A stretch of 9,590 nucleotides of DNA from Bdellovibrio sp. (GTDB lineage: Bacteria > Bdellovibrionota > Bdellovibrionia > Bdellovibrionales > Bdellovibrionaceae), in the NCBI GenBank assembly GCA_019104905.1, contig JAHRXB010000002.1, positions 1 to 9,590 of the forward strand, written 5' to 3'. Below, piece by piece: positions 1-6,362 of the stretch (positions are counted from its first letter, which is position 1; the number at the start of each line of letters is the position of its first letter). The notes below the pieces were generated by a model. That model searched no databases. It had not been told where the DNA came from and saw nothing but the letters and a program-made list of their open reading frames with translations. Both the position numbers and the translations under genes were made by a program.

Positions 1-1
1 C

Positions 2-82
2 CTCGTCTATGATGGTCTCCCTGAGGACGCTCTGGCCTATTATCAATCAACCCTGGTTGTGAACGATGACCGTCCCTCTTGA
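2..82 (+). CDS. C-terminal end of an unidentified gene, cut by the left edge
   Basis: An open frame enters from the left edge and ends at TGA 80-82, giving about 26 residues ending in NDDRPS. Its composition (Asp, Glu, Tyr, Leu) looks like an ordinary protein tail, but no motif can be recognised. If real, its stop lies 17 bases inside the next gene (ATG at 66), an overlap typical of translational coupling, and it would belong with the S26-like peptidase. The neighbouring frame ends at TGA 60-62, just ahead of that ATG, and could be the true upstream frame instead. The product is unknown. Confidence 0.35.
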   Translation, partial: LVYDGLPEDALAYYQSTLVVNDDRPS

Positions 83-452
83 TTTTTCGAAAATTCAATC
101 TGAACTGATCCACAAGGGCTCCTTGAAAATCAAAGCTCGCGCCCACTCCATGCGTCCCCTAATCAATGACGGAGACGAACTGCACGTCGTCCCCACCTTA
201 AACCCCATGCAGGATTTAAGGCCCGGCGATATTATTGTTTTTAGGAAAAACAATCTTCTTCTCTGTCATGTTCTTCTTAATATACAGAGGGATCATGTCG
301 CCCAAGGGTATCTCTTTATCACCCAAGGGTATAACTGCGACCATGAAGATAGCCCTGTCCCCGAATTGGATCTACTAGGTCGAGTGGTCAACTTTAAGCT
401 GACTCGAAGAAAGTTCTTGTTGTGGAGACTGAAGATTTTTTTCAGTCGATAA
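66..452 (+). CDS. small S24/S26 (SipW-like) signal-peptidase-fold protein
   Basis: This is a 128-residue protein with the S26 signal-peptidase signature. HSMRPLINDGD at residues 27-37 places the likely nucleophile at Ser28. RPGDIIVF follows at 52-59, and His68 in LLCHVL sits where SipW/archaeal-type enzymes have His rather than the Lys of bacterial LepB. The tail FITQGYNCDHED..LLGRVV (84-108) matches the usual 'TKGDxNxxxD...GxV' strand. There is no N-terminal membrane segment, unlike a housekeeping signal peptidase, so it may act in the cytosol or on the inner membrane face; the last 15 residues are basic and aromatic. Small stand-alone proteins of this kind are known beside HprK-like kinases in peptide-modification loci. 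An in-frame TGA at 60-62 makes ATG 66 the first possible start. No clear Shine-Dalgarno is seen, which suggests coupling to the gene upstream. Whether it is catalytic is an inference. Confidence 0.8.
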   Translation: MTVPLDFSKIQSELIHKGSLKIKARAHSMRPLINDGDELHVVPTLNPMQDLRPGDIIVFRKNNLLLCHVLLNIQRDHVAQGYLFITQGYNCDHEDSPVPELDLLGRVVNFKLTRRKFLLWRLKIFFSR

Positions 453-1307
453 TTTAGGAACGGTTTGAACTGGTACGTGAAAAAGAAGCCATAGCCCCGC
501 CCAAGTTCTTCTGAGTGCTCCAAGGGCTAAACCTTTTAAAGAGTCCGCCCTAACACGATAGTGAATCATTTGAATATTGCCAATTCCCAGTAACACTCGG
601 AACAGAAATCTCACTCTGAAAAAGCCTTGCCTAGGAACAAGAAGGACATCCAAGGAAGCTTTGTCTGTCTGTGCTAAAAGATTCGTTTTTAAGATCACCT
701 TGTTTGCATTCATCTCTTTGAATCCCTCATGCCCCACAAAAGACAATAAAAGAGGATTCCCGCGTTCGACGGACAAAGGAAAGGCTAAGGGAAAAACTTC
801 GCCGTCTTTAAAGAGAACGTATTCGTCGGTGAAAACCCTCCCCCCGTCCTTGAGTACTCTCAGGCATCGAGTTGATTTACCAAAGCCCGGAGGACTTTCC
901 AGAAGACACCATCGTTCATTCTCAATAAATAGCGCGGCATGCAATCGTACATAGCCCAAATCTTCCAACATTTCTCCAACCAGGGAATGAATCAACTTAT
1001 AAAGGTCAGAATAAAACCCTTCCGCCTGGTAAAGAAGAACCGTCGCTTGTATTCCGCAGGGAGTGCGCCCGACAAGAACCTCAAATCGCAAATTCGTAAC
1101 TCTTTTTTGTTTTTGGAAAAGAAATTTATTTCTTCTTCGTGTCGATGGAACGACTGAGTCTATCACTTCGATCTGCACTATTTTTTTAGGCACAGAACCC
1201 GTAATCTCAGCAAATGCAAAGAAGTCCCTCAGCAAGGGAGCCCTCCACTCGTTTGTCGGTGGCAAATTCAGCTCTAAAAGGACTTCTTTAATTCTATAGT
1301 ATTCCAT
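375..1307 (-). CDS. HprK-like P-loop kinase family protein
   Basis: This is a 310-residue protein whose middle resembles the C-terminal domain of HPr kinase/phosphorylase. RLHAALF (121-127) corresponds to the 'lHga' strand before the P-loop. ESPPGFGKST (137-146) is a Walker A with Lys144 and Ser145, and TDEYVLF (160-166) supplies the acidic pair. AFPLSVERGN (175-184) resembles the 'PFPxxIxLK' stretch of HprK relatives. The N-terminal HPr-kinase receptor domain and the long C-terminal HprK signature are not visible, so it is a relative, not the carbon-catabolite HprK. Related stand-alone kinases occur in peptide-modification clusters, and one is known to phosphorylate the C-terminal Ser of a lasso peptide precursor; the substrate here is unknown. 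The ATG shares an A with the stop of the upstream secreted-protein gene. The Ser/Gln-rich last 25 or so residues are encoded opposite the S26-like gene. Confidence 0.75.
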   Translation of the reverse strand: MEYYRIKEVLLELNLPPTNEWRAPLLRDFFAFAEITGSVPKKIVQIEVIDSVVPSTRRRNKFLFQKQKRVTNLRFEVLVGRTPCGIQATVLLYQAEGFYSDLYKLIHSLVGEMLEDLGYVRLHAALFIENERWCLLESPPGFGKSTRCLRVLKDGGRVFTDEYVLFKDGEVFPLAFPLSVERGNPLLLSFVGHEGFKEMNANKVILKTNLLAQTDKASLDVLLVPRQGFFRVRFLFRVLLGIGNIQMIHYRVRADSLKGLALGALRRTWAGLWLLFHVPVQTVPKLSTEKNLQSPQQELSSSQLKVDHST

Positions 1308-1309
1308 TA
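1305..1309 (-). other. TAATG stop/start junction between the glycine-rich protein and the HprK-like gene
   Basis: Read on the - strand, the stop codon TAA of the secreted glycine-rich protein and the ATG of the HprK-like kinase overlap by one base. No good Shine-Dalgarno is visible ahead of the kinase start. The sequence therefore points to reinitiation after the upstream stop, so that kinase translation depends on translation of the secreted protein. Confidence 0.7.
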
Positions 1310-2386
1310 TTTCAGATAGAACTTCTGATAGGTCGTATTGTTAGAGGGGGCCCCAGGAGTGCAACCCAACGTGTCCTTGTAGTTTACAAAGATACGTCCG
1401 TCGCCCCCCACTGTTCCTGTCCCTGCTTGATTTCCTTTCACAGAGCTAATCTGACCACAAGTTGCCGAGGTTGTAAGTGAGTTTGTTTGCAGGAAAACGG
1501 CGCCTCCAGCACCTCCACCCGCATTTCCAGATGAAGGAGTTTGTCCATCCGCACGAATTCCACCATTTAAGACTAAAGCGTTGGCATTAATAAAGATCAC
1601 ACCCCCACCTCGTCCACCTGTTGCCGCCGAAGAGCCTCCACCACTCCCCATGACTAAGCGATCACTAGAGCCTGGACTGCTACTCCCGCCTCCCGCATTG
1701 CTAGCCGCCAATCCTCCCAATGGACCCTCGCCATTTCCCGAGACTCCCCCTGTAAATCCTCGCGGTACAAATGTTCCATAGCCTCCGCCGACAGAGACGT
1801 GGCCCTCAAGCCCCCCTCCGCCGTTGTTAATGGTCAGTGTTCCGCTGACCTTCATAACCAGAACGCCCCCTGTTCCTGTCGCAGAACTATAACTAGGGAC
1901 GGTCAAAAAACCACCGGAATTAATTGTGACGTTTGAGTACTTCATGACCCGGACCACTTGAACCTTATTGCTCGAAGCAAATGCCGAGGAAAGACCACCG
2001 GAGAAAGAAAGAACGGAGCCACTGACTCCCGTAAGAGTTCGAAACTGATATTTTCCTGCATCAGCTCCCACCATCTGGATGATAAGAATCTCTTGGCCTA
2101 CAGCAAAACCGGCCGCCGAGGAAACCGTCACAGAGGTCGCATTCGCCGCCGCATCCGCCGTCAGATATGTACTGGTGGTGTTGATCTGATATGGATTGGC
2201 GGGACCGTTGGGAATACCACTGATCGTCAACACTCCATCGCTACCGTCTCCGTAGAGTCCCAGAAAATCGGAGGCTGCTCGCCACATACTGTTGGTATTA
2301 AAGTTAATCGCCCCCGCCCAAAGAGGAAGAGACAACACATAGAGAATCCCGATACGTCCAAGTAAACTGCTTTTTTTCTTCATCAT
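1307..2386 (-). CDS. secreted glycine-rich repeat protein (adhesin-like)
   Basis: This is a 359-residue exported protein. The N-terminus (MMKKK, then the hydrophobic run IGILYVLSLPLW) is a Sec signal peptide with likely cleavage after AGA (residue 26). Residues 45-160 form a beta-rich region that includes 'VTVSSAAGFAVGQEILIIQM', a type found in front of glycine-rich repeats in delta-type proteobacterial surface proteins. Residues 173-335 hold glycine-rich repeats of the pattern GG, hydrophobic strand, L, then G-x-I-x-x-x-G (for example GGVIFINANALVLNGGIRAD at 261-280, with related copies near 173 and 295), suggestive of a beta-helix or stacked fold. Two cysteines (310 and 342) could form a disulfide. 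A second ATG lies one codon in, and the Shine-Dalgarno is weak. It is the first gene of a two-gene unit with the HprK-like kinase. A surface or adhesive role is inferred from composition only. Confidence 0.75.
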   Translation of the reverse strand: MMKKKSSLLGRIGILYVLSLPLWAGAINFNTNSMWRAASDFLGLYGDGSDGVLTISGIPNGPANPYQINTTSTYLTADAAANATSVTVSSAAGFAVGQEILIIQMVGADAGKYQFRTLTGVSGSVLSFSGGLSSAFASSNKVQVVRVMKYSNVTINSGGFLTVPSYSSATGTGGVLVMKVSGTLTINNGGGGLEGHVSVGGGYGTFVPRGFTGGVSGNGEGPLGGLAASNAGGGSSSPGSSDRLVMGSGGGSSAATGGRGGGVIFINANALVLNGGIRADGQTPSSGNAGGGAGGAVFLQTNSLTTSATCGQISSVKGNQAGTGTVGGDGRIFVNYKDTLGCTPGAPSNNTTYQKFYLK

Positions 2387-2478
2387 CTTTATTGTAAAAG
2401 AATTTTTATAGAACTCGATTAGAAATAACTTTCGAGGTTAAAATTGTGGTATAGATGTCTTCTATCGAGACGACAATC

Positions 2479-3693
2479 TTAGTGAGCCTCAAAAAAAGAC
2501 CGATCCAAGGCCTCGATCTTTTGACAATGATCTTTGTACGCTTTTAAAACCTGAGGCCTTTCAGATTCAAGATAAGCCATGAAATCTCTTAATTCATAAA
2601 CCAAGTGTTTTGCAAGCTCGCACTCTTTTTCAAAGGGCTTATCGACCCTGCCCGTCGCTTGCAACGAATTATAGAAGCAAAATCCACTACAAACCGATTC
2701 CACTTCACAACTTTTACACGGTTCCACATGATGAGTGCTAAAACCAAAAATAGGAGCAATCTTCTCTAGATCCAGGCCCGTATCTAAATGGCCTATCACA
2801 TACTGCTCTCCCTGATAAGGACGGAAGCTAGCACACGGAGTGATCTGCCCTTGCGCGGAAACATAGACGAAGTTGAAGGCTGCGCCACATTTTCTATGAA
2901 AATTCTTTTTAAAAACAATGCGATTAAAAAACTTATTGAAGTAGTCTTCACTGGTGATCGAACTTAAAATTCCCGCCAGCTTCTGATCATCCAGGGTCTT
3001 AAAATGTTTTATCAGATTCGAATACTGATTCTTTAAAGCTTCTAAAAAAGGATCATTGAATTCATAGTTCTGTGTTTCGGCAGGACGTACTGGCAACATC
3101 GTGATTGTACGAAATCCAAGATCATATAGATGTGTCAAATCCTCTGCCAAATTTCCGTCGGGAGTGACCGTCCCATTGACGGAACAGAATAAACGATCTT
3201 TTGCTTTTTCATAGGCTTTGAGAACTCGAGAATAGGAATCCACACCCGCCCCCCGAGAGGCTCGAGTTCGAAGATGATTCTCACGAGTTCCATCAATGCT
3301 GAATGAAATATACCCGCCGTGTTTCTCCAAATACTGAATGTGGGTCTCAGTCAAAGTTTGCCCGTGAGTGGAACTCATCATTACTTTCACCGCTGCGTAT
3401 TTCTTATCTGAAGCCACCTTTTCTTGGGCATACATGACGTAATCAAAAGCCTCGATCGGATCACCACCAAAACCAATGACTAAAACCGGTGGGTAAATGG
3501 GCTGCAACTGATCGACCAAAAAATCCAAACTTTTATCAATGAGCTCTTTACTCACGCCACCGTCAGGAGCCGATGCCATTTTATTATATCCGGCATAACA
3601 GTATTTACATGCCATACTGCACGTTCTACTACCGGGAAGACAGAGGGTATTAATATGTCTTAGATAACTTCTTTTCAGATCCGGATTTTTCAT
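2479..3693 (-). CDS. radical SAM/SPASM domain peptide-modifying enzyme
   Basis: This is a 404-residue protein with both diagnostic iron-sulfur regions. The radical SAM motif CSMACKYC (25-32, CX3CX2C) binds the SAM-cleaving 4Fe-4S cluster. GFGGDPIEAFD (74-84) is the SAM-binding 'GGEP' motif with Asp for Glu, and SFSIDGTRENHLRTR (130-144) is the typical strand-4 segment. The C-terminus carries a full SPASM set: C269-X12-G-X4-C287, then C326-X2-C329-X5-C335-X3-C339, then C358, enough for two auxiliary clusters. Family members modify peptides or protein side chains (sactionine, cyclophane or sulfatase-maturation chemistry). No sulfatase and no N-terminal RRE/PqqD-like domain is seen here. The gene is divergent from the glycosyltransferase row that includes the 55-aa peptide, its most obvious candidate substrate. 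The only Shine-Dalgarno-like bases (GGAG) sit one base from the ATG, too close to work well, yet no better in-frame start exists before the first Cys motif. Confidence 0.93.
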   Translation of the reverse strand: MKNPDLKRSYLRHINTLCLPGSRTCSMACKYCYAGYNKMASAPDGGVSKELIDKSLDFLVDQLQPIYPPVLVIGFGGDPIEAFDYVMYAQEKVASDKKYAAVKVMMSSTHGQTLTETHIQYLEKHGGYISFSIDGTRENHLRTRASRGAGVDSYSRVLKAYEKAKDRLFCSVNGTVTPDGNLAEDLTHLYDLGFRTITMLPVRPAETQNYEFNDPFLEALKNQYSNLIKHFKTLDDQKLAGILSSITSEDYFNKFFNRIVFKKNFHRKCGAAFNFVYVSAQGQITPCASFRPYQGEQYVIGHLDTGLDLEKIAPIFGFSTHHVEPCKSCEVESVCSGFCFYNSLQATGRVDKPFEKECELAKHLVYELRDFMAYLESERPQVLKAYKDHCQKIEALDRSFFEAH

Positions 3694-3718
3694 ACTCCAT
3701 CTAGGGTACAGTAATCAG

Positions 3719-5095
3719 ATGGATTTGCAAGACGGCCTTGCTATAATATTAATCCTTAGAGACAATAAGCCTTTCGACGGAGGACTCTTGTTCAATAGAG
3801 CGGCGATCATATCCTCAAACAAATCAAGTGAATGGATCAGTTGTCAGTCCATACAAAAGAATCTCTTACTTGCGTATAAACTCTCTGGAATTGAGACAAA
3901 TTTTATTCTCTTTAGTGGAGCTCACAATGAGACCCACGAAGTCAGAGCCATATCTGAGAATCTTATACATTTAAATCCTCAAGTTGTGATTTTTGTAGAT
4001 CACAAACCTCATCCGCACGCCATCATCGAGAGTCTCTCTCAAATTTATAAGAATAGAAGAAGCAAACCCGAAATACACTTTCACGTCTATGGGGATTTTC
4101 CTCTTTATATTAAAGAATGGAAGAAAACGGAGAAACATCTCAAAAAATTTCAAGTACGCTGGTTATGCGCTTCGGAATCTCAAAGAGCCCTTCTTCTCTC
4201 TTTATTAAATAAACCAGCCGAGTGCGTCCACGTTCCTTTTCCAATTGATACCCAAGTCTTTCGCCCTATGGCCCCTTCAAAGATCGCAGGACTTCGTCGC
4301 CACCTTGGTATCCTCGACAAGAGCAAAATTCTTCTCTACACGGGCCGACTGAGTCGACAAAAACAAATACTCTCTTTAATAAAATGTTTCGAAGAGGCCT
4401 CTGTTTATTTGTTAAAAAACAAAAAAGCACCTCCTCACCTGTTGTTGGCTGGAAATTTTGACGATCTTGGTCGCCCTTATCTCGATGAACACGACAACCT
4501 CAATCAGTACTTCTCAGAATATGCACTTTTAAAAAATAGCCTGTCTCCAGAAATCTCAAAAAGAATTCTTTATCTGGGCAATCTCAATGAAGGCTCGTTG
4601 TGCAGCCTTTATAATCTTGCAGATGCCTATATCAGCCTCAGCCTTCATAACGACGAAGATTTTGGAATGTCACCTGCTGAAGCCCTTTGCTCTGGGACTC
4701 CTGCAATTCTGACTTCTTGGGGAGGCTTTAACTCGTTCGCAGAAAGCCTCACCTCTGTCACGGCTATTTCAACGAACCTTGATGCGCAGGGTCCCTCTTT
4801 CAACAAGAAAGCCGCTATTAATGCCATTATAGCTCTTTGTCAGGAAGGATCTCGCCCCTTCGCTCACAGACAGAAGCTGGCCAAAGAAGCCCAGCAATTC
4901 ATGAGTACCCAAGCTGTGGCCAACAAACTAAAGGATCTACACAATGTACCAGCTCCTCCTTTTTTAGGTTTTAACTCTTTTATGAAATCACTTCCTTCCC
5001 ATTTAAGTAAGTCAGGTCCGCTCTTTTACGAGAACTCAAAATTTTTCAATGACGAATATCTTCGTCTCTATAATTCTTATGTCGTCACAAAATAG
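3719..5095 (+). CDS. GT4-type (GT-B fold) glycosyltransferase
   Basis: This is a 458-residue protein with the C-terminal half of a retaining GT-B enzyme. ILLYTGRLSRQKQI (204-217) is the donor-domain entry strand and 'GRL..qK' motif. RILYLGNL (282-289) and LYNLADAYISLSL (297-309) follow. NDEDFGMSPAEAL (311-323) contains the EX7E pair Glu313/Glu321 that contacts the sugar nucleotide, then SGTPAILTSWGG (325-336). The N-terminal half begins with a beta strand (LAIILIL) and a GG at 21-22, as expected for the acceptor domain. About 50 residues past residue 410 form an extra tail. Family knowledge says it transfers a sugar from an NDP-sugar; the acceptor is unknown and could be a peptide, lipid or polysaccharide. 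It heads the + strand row, and the next gene begins inside its 3' end. The start is uncertain: no strong ribosome site precedes ATG 3719, and a TATAAT lies inside the gene. Confidence 0.88.
   Translation: MDLQDGLAIILILRDNKPFDGGLLFNRAAIISSNKSSEWISCQSIQKNLLLAYKLSGIETNFILFSGAHNETHEVRAISENLIHLNPQVVIFVDHKPHPHAIIESLSQIYKNRRSKPEIHFHVYGDFPLYIKEWKKTEKHLKKFQVRWLCASESQRALLLSLLNKPAECVHVPFPIDTQVFRPMAPSKIAGLRRHLGILDKSKILLYTGRLSRQKQILSLIKCFEEASVYLLKNKKAPPHLLLAGNFDDLGRPYLDEHDNLNQYFSEYALLKNSLSPEISKRILYLGNLNEGSLCSLYNLADAYISLSLHNDEDFGMSPAEALCSGTPAILTSWGGFNSFAESLTSVTAISTNLDAQGPSFNKKAAINAIIALCQEGSRPFAHRQKLAKEAQQFMSTQAVANKLKDLHNVPAPPFLGFNSFMKSLPSHLSKSGPLFYENSKFFNDEYLRLYNSYVVTK
3739..3747 (+). promoter_or_regulatory. 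possible extended -10 promoter element inside the glycosyltransferase 5' end
   Basis: TG-C-TATAAT is a perfect extended -10 box on the + strand. It lies about 20 bases inside the glycosyltransferase gene as drawn from ATG 3719. If used, transcription would begin near 3754 and translation would have to start later; a GGAGG at 3779-3783 is followed by TTG at 3788. Against this, the residues before position 24 look like the first beta strand of the enzyme, and no clear -35 box was found. It may be chance. Confidence 0.25.
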
Positions 5096-6089
5096 TTTTA
5101 AGCGGCTCTTTGAAAAGATTGCCAAATCACAGGACTACCTAACTCACTGGAAGGCTCTGACCTCTCCGCCGGCTCAAGAATCGTCTCAGGGATCTCGCAT
5201 CTTTTGGAACTTATTTCCTCTCAGTACGCGATATAGCGCCCTTACATTTCCAGTCAATCTATTTGAGTACAGTGAAAACTATGAAGCGCTCAAAGATATT
5301 CCATATCTATTTGTACGAGATGGTGCTTATCTAGCTTGGCAATTTTTCCGAAAGCACCCAAGACCTCACAACAAGAATCAGACTCTCTTAGTTCATCCTA
5401 CAGTCTTTCGCATCCTCCCCAAAGCCTGGAGACGACAAGCTCTTATCTGGGAACAGACGGCCTCGTCGACAATACGAAAGAGCTCCCTTCAGGAAGAGAT
5501 CAGCAACATCACTCTTTTTGCGATCAACACTCCTGAGTTTTTGGGCTTGAGGGATTCTGATTCTTTTTTGAAAAAGATATCCCAGTTGGCCAAACAATAC
5601 TCCCTTAAAAATATCGACCTCATCATTGATGAGCCTCTGGTTGTTCTTCCCAACGAGCGTTCTTCTTTGGCTATATACAGATTTAAATATCTCGAGACAT
5701 TAAAGCAAAGACTTCAGCCTTTGAGTCTGCGTCCCAAGACGGCGTCAAAGTTCCTCGCAGAGCCTTCTCTTACAGGTACTCTTTTTTGTGATCTTCACGA
5801 AGATAATCTCATCTATGCGGACAACTATCTGACATTTCATGCATTCAATAAAGGAGCCTCGGTCTTAAAGAATGAGCAGGATGCCTCCCAAAATTTCTAC
5901 TCAAAATCGCCCCTGTTCATTCTCGACATCTCTCCTGGACACGAATGTCGAATCCATTCCGCCCCGAAAACTCTCTTGGCCGAGCCCCCACCAAAAAGCC
6001 TGGAGTATGACATGTCTTTTTGGGAACTACGGGAATTGATGAGCTCCCCTCACTCCCTGCATAGATCTGCCTCAAAAAGAAAAAATTGA
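5079..6089 (+). CDS. protein of unknown function, partner of the glycosyltransferase
   Basis: I do not recognise this 336-residue protein. It is soluble-looking, with no signal peptide and no membrane segment. It alternates hydrophobic strands with helices, for example TLLVHPTVFRILPKAWRRQA (102-121), NIDLIIDEPLVVLPN (178-192), GTLFCDLHEDNLIYAD (233-248) and PLFILDISPGHECRIH (278-293). CDLHEDN faintly recalls the 'HxDLHxxN' loop of aminoglycoside-phosphotransferase-like kinases, but the flanking kinase motifs are missing, so I do not call it one. The last 30 residues are Ser/Lys/Arg-rich and look disordered. ATG 5079 overlaps the glycosyltransferase stop (5093-5095) by 17 bases; an ATG at 5049 would add ten hydrophobic residues and lengthen the overlap to 47 bases. 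Neither start has a good Shine-Dalgarno, so translational coupling is likely. The overlap implies that the two proteins act in one process, for instance on the same acceptor. Confidence 0.7.
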   Translation: MSSQNSFKRLFEKIAKSQDYLTHWKALTSPPAQESSQGSRIFWNLFPLSTRYSALTFPVNLFEYSENYEALKDIPYLFVRDGAYLAWQFFRKHPRPHNKNQTLLVHPTVFRILPKAWRRQALIWEQTASSTIRKSSLQEEISNITLFAINTPEFLGLRDSDSFLKKISQLAKQYSLKNIDLIIDEPLVVLPNERSSLAIYRFKYLETLKQRLQPLSLRPKTASKFLAEPSLTGTLFCDLHEDNLIYADNYLTFHAFNKGASVLKNEQDASQNFYSKSPLFILDISPGHECRIHSAPKTLLAEPPPKSLEYDMSFWELRELMSSPHSLHRSASKRKN

Positions 6090-6098
6090 TATTTACGG

Positions 6099-6126
6099 TG
6101 GACATTTCCAAGTAAGAAGATAAAAT
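6099..6126 (+). promoter_or_regulatory. sigma70-type promoter candidate for the 55-aa peptide gene
   Basis: TGGACA (6099-6104, five of six matches to TTGACA) and TAAAAT (6121-6126, five of six to TATAAT) are separated by 16 bases. They sit in the 56-base gap after the 336-aa protein. Transcription would start near 6132-6134, just ahead of the AAGGAG ribosome site, giving a very short leader. This would let the peptide and the lipoprotein be expressed independently of, and more strongly than, the upstream glycosyltransferase genes. Confidence 0.45.
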
Positions 6127-6133
6127 TTGGAAT

Positions 6134-6139
6134 AAGGAG
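6134..6139 (+). promoter_or_regulatory. strong Shine-Dalgarno that decides the TTG start of the 55-aa peptide
   Basis: AAGGAG lies six bases before TTG 6146. It is one of the best ribosome sites in the window; most neighbouring genes have weak sites or depend on overlap. It is the main reason to accept a TTG-started short gene here. Confidence 0.7.
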
Positions 6140-6145
6140 TTTGTC

Positions 6146-6313
6146 TTGGCCAAAAAAAAATCCACCTCACAAAAAAATAAAAGACAATCCATCAAGAAGT
6201 CATCTCGTCCTGAGACGACAAAAAAAACACCCAAGACTCAGGAGCAAACTGAGTTAGAGGCCTACTTAACTTATCTCAATAATGGAGAAGGGCAGTTTTC
6301 TTACGGCTGCTAA
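6146..6313 (+). CDS. 55-aa Lys-rich peptide ending FSYGC, candidate RiPP precursor
   Basis: This short gene starts with TTG behind AAGGAG and ends at TAA 6311-6313, encoding 55 residues. The first 33 or so residues are very rich in Lys, Ser, Thr and Gln (start MAKKKSTSQK) with almost no hydrophobic residues. Then comes an amphipathic patch, ELEAYLTYLNNG (36-47), and a short tail, EGQFSYGC. The only Cys is the last residue. A polar leader, a Leu/Tyr recognition-like stretch and a short Gly/aromatic/Cys end are what a modified-peptide precursor would show, and a SPASM-type radical SAM enzyme and a glycosyltransferase are encoded alongside. No known precursor family is recognised. It lies 56 bases after the 336-aa protein and 49 bases before the lipoprotein. 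Three A-tracts (9, 7 and 8 bases) run through the Lys codons. It could instead be a small basic structural protein. Coding status is fairly likely; the precursor role is an inference. Confidence 0.65.
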   Translation: MAKKKSTSQKNKRQSIKKSSRPETTKKTPKTQEQTELEAYLTYLNNGEGQFSYGC

Positions 6314-6362
6314 CAAAACCTCTTTAGTTAAGTTTTAATCAAAAAATGCCGATGAAATCTGT

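Noticed and set aside
577..954. A 125-codon + strand open frame
   Set aside because: It is antisense to the HprK-like gene over its whole length, including the Walker A region, and is basic and low in recognisable structure. It is a shadow of a well-supported gene.
1958..2365. A 135-codon + strand open frame rich in Arg
   Set aside because: It is the complement of the Ala/Ser/Gly-rich secreted protein; the Arg runs come from reverse-complemented codons. It has no motif or ribosome site.
2455..2478. Hairpin GTCGTC-TCGATA-GAAGAC after the radical SAM gene as a terminator
   Set aside because: The stem is only six pairs with one mismatch and is not followed by a T-tract on the - strand.
2479..3693. 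Anaerobic sulfatase-maturing enzyme assignment for the radical SAM protein
   Set aside because: The SPASM layout is compatible, but no sulfatase gene is nearby, while a short candidate peptide is. The more general call is safer.
5775..5860. Aminoglycoside-phosphotransferase-like catalytic loop (CDLHEDN) in the 336-aa protein
   Set aside because: The loop resembles HxDLHxxN, but there is no following Asp of the 'IDF/IDW' type and no recognisable nucleotide-binding N-lobe.
5917..6234. A 105-codon open frame on the - strand across the peptide gene
   Set aside because: It lies antisense to the end of the 336-aa protein and the peptide gene, resembles nothing known, and its Phe/Leu-rich N-terminal part is simply the complement of Lys codons. 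The + strand has the ribosome site and promoter.
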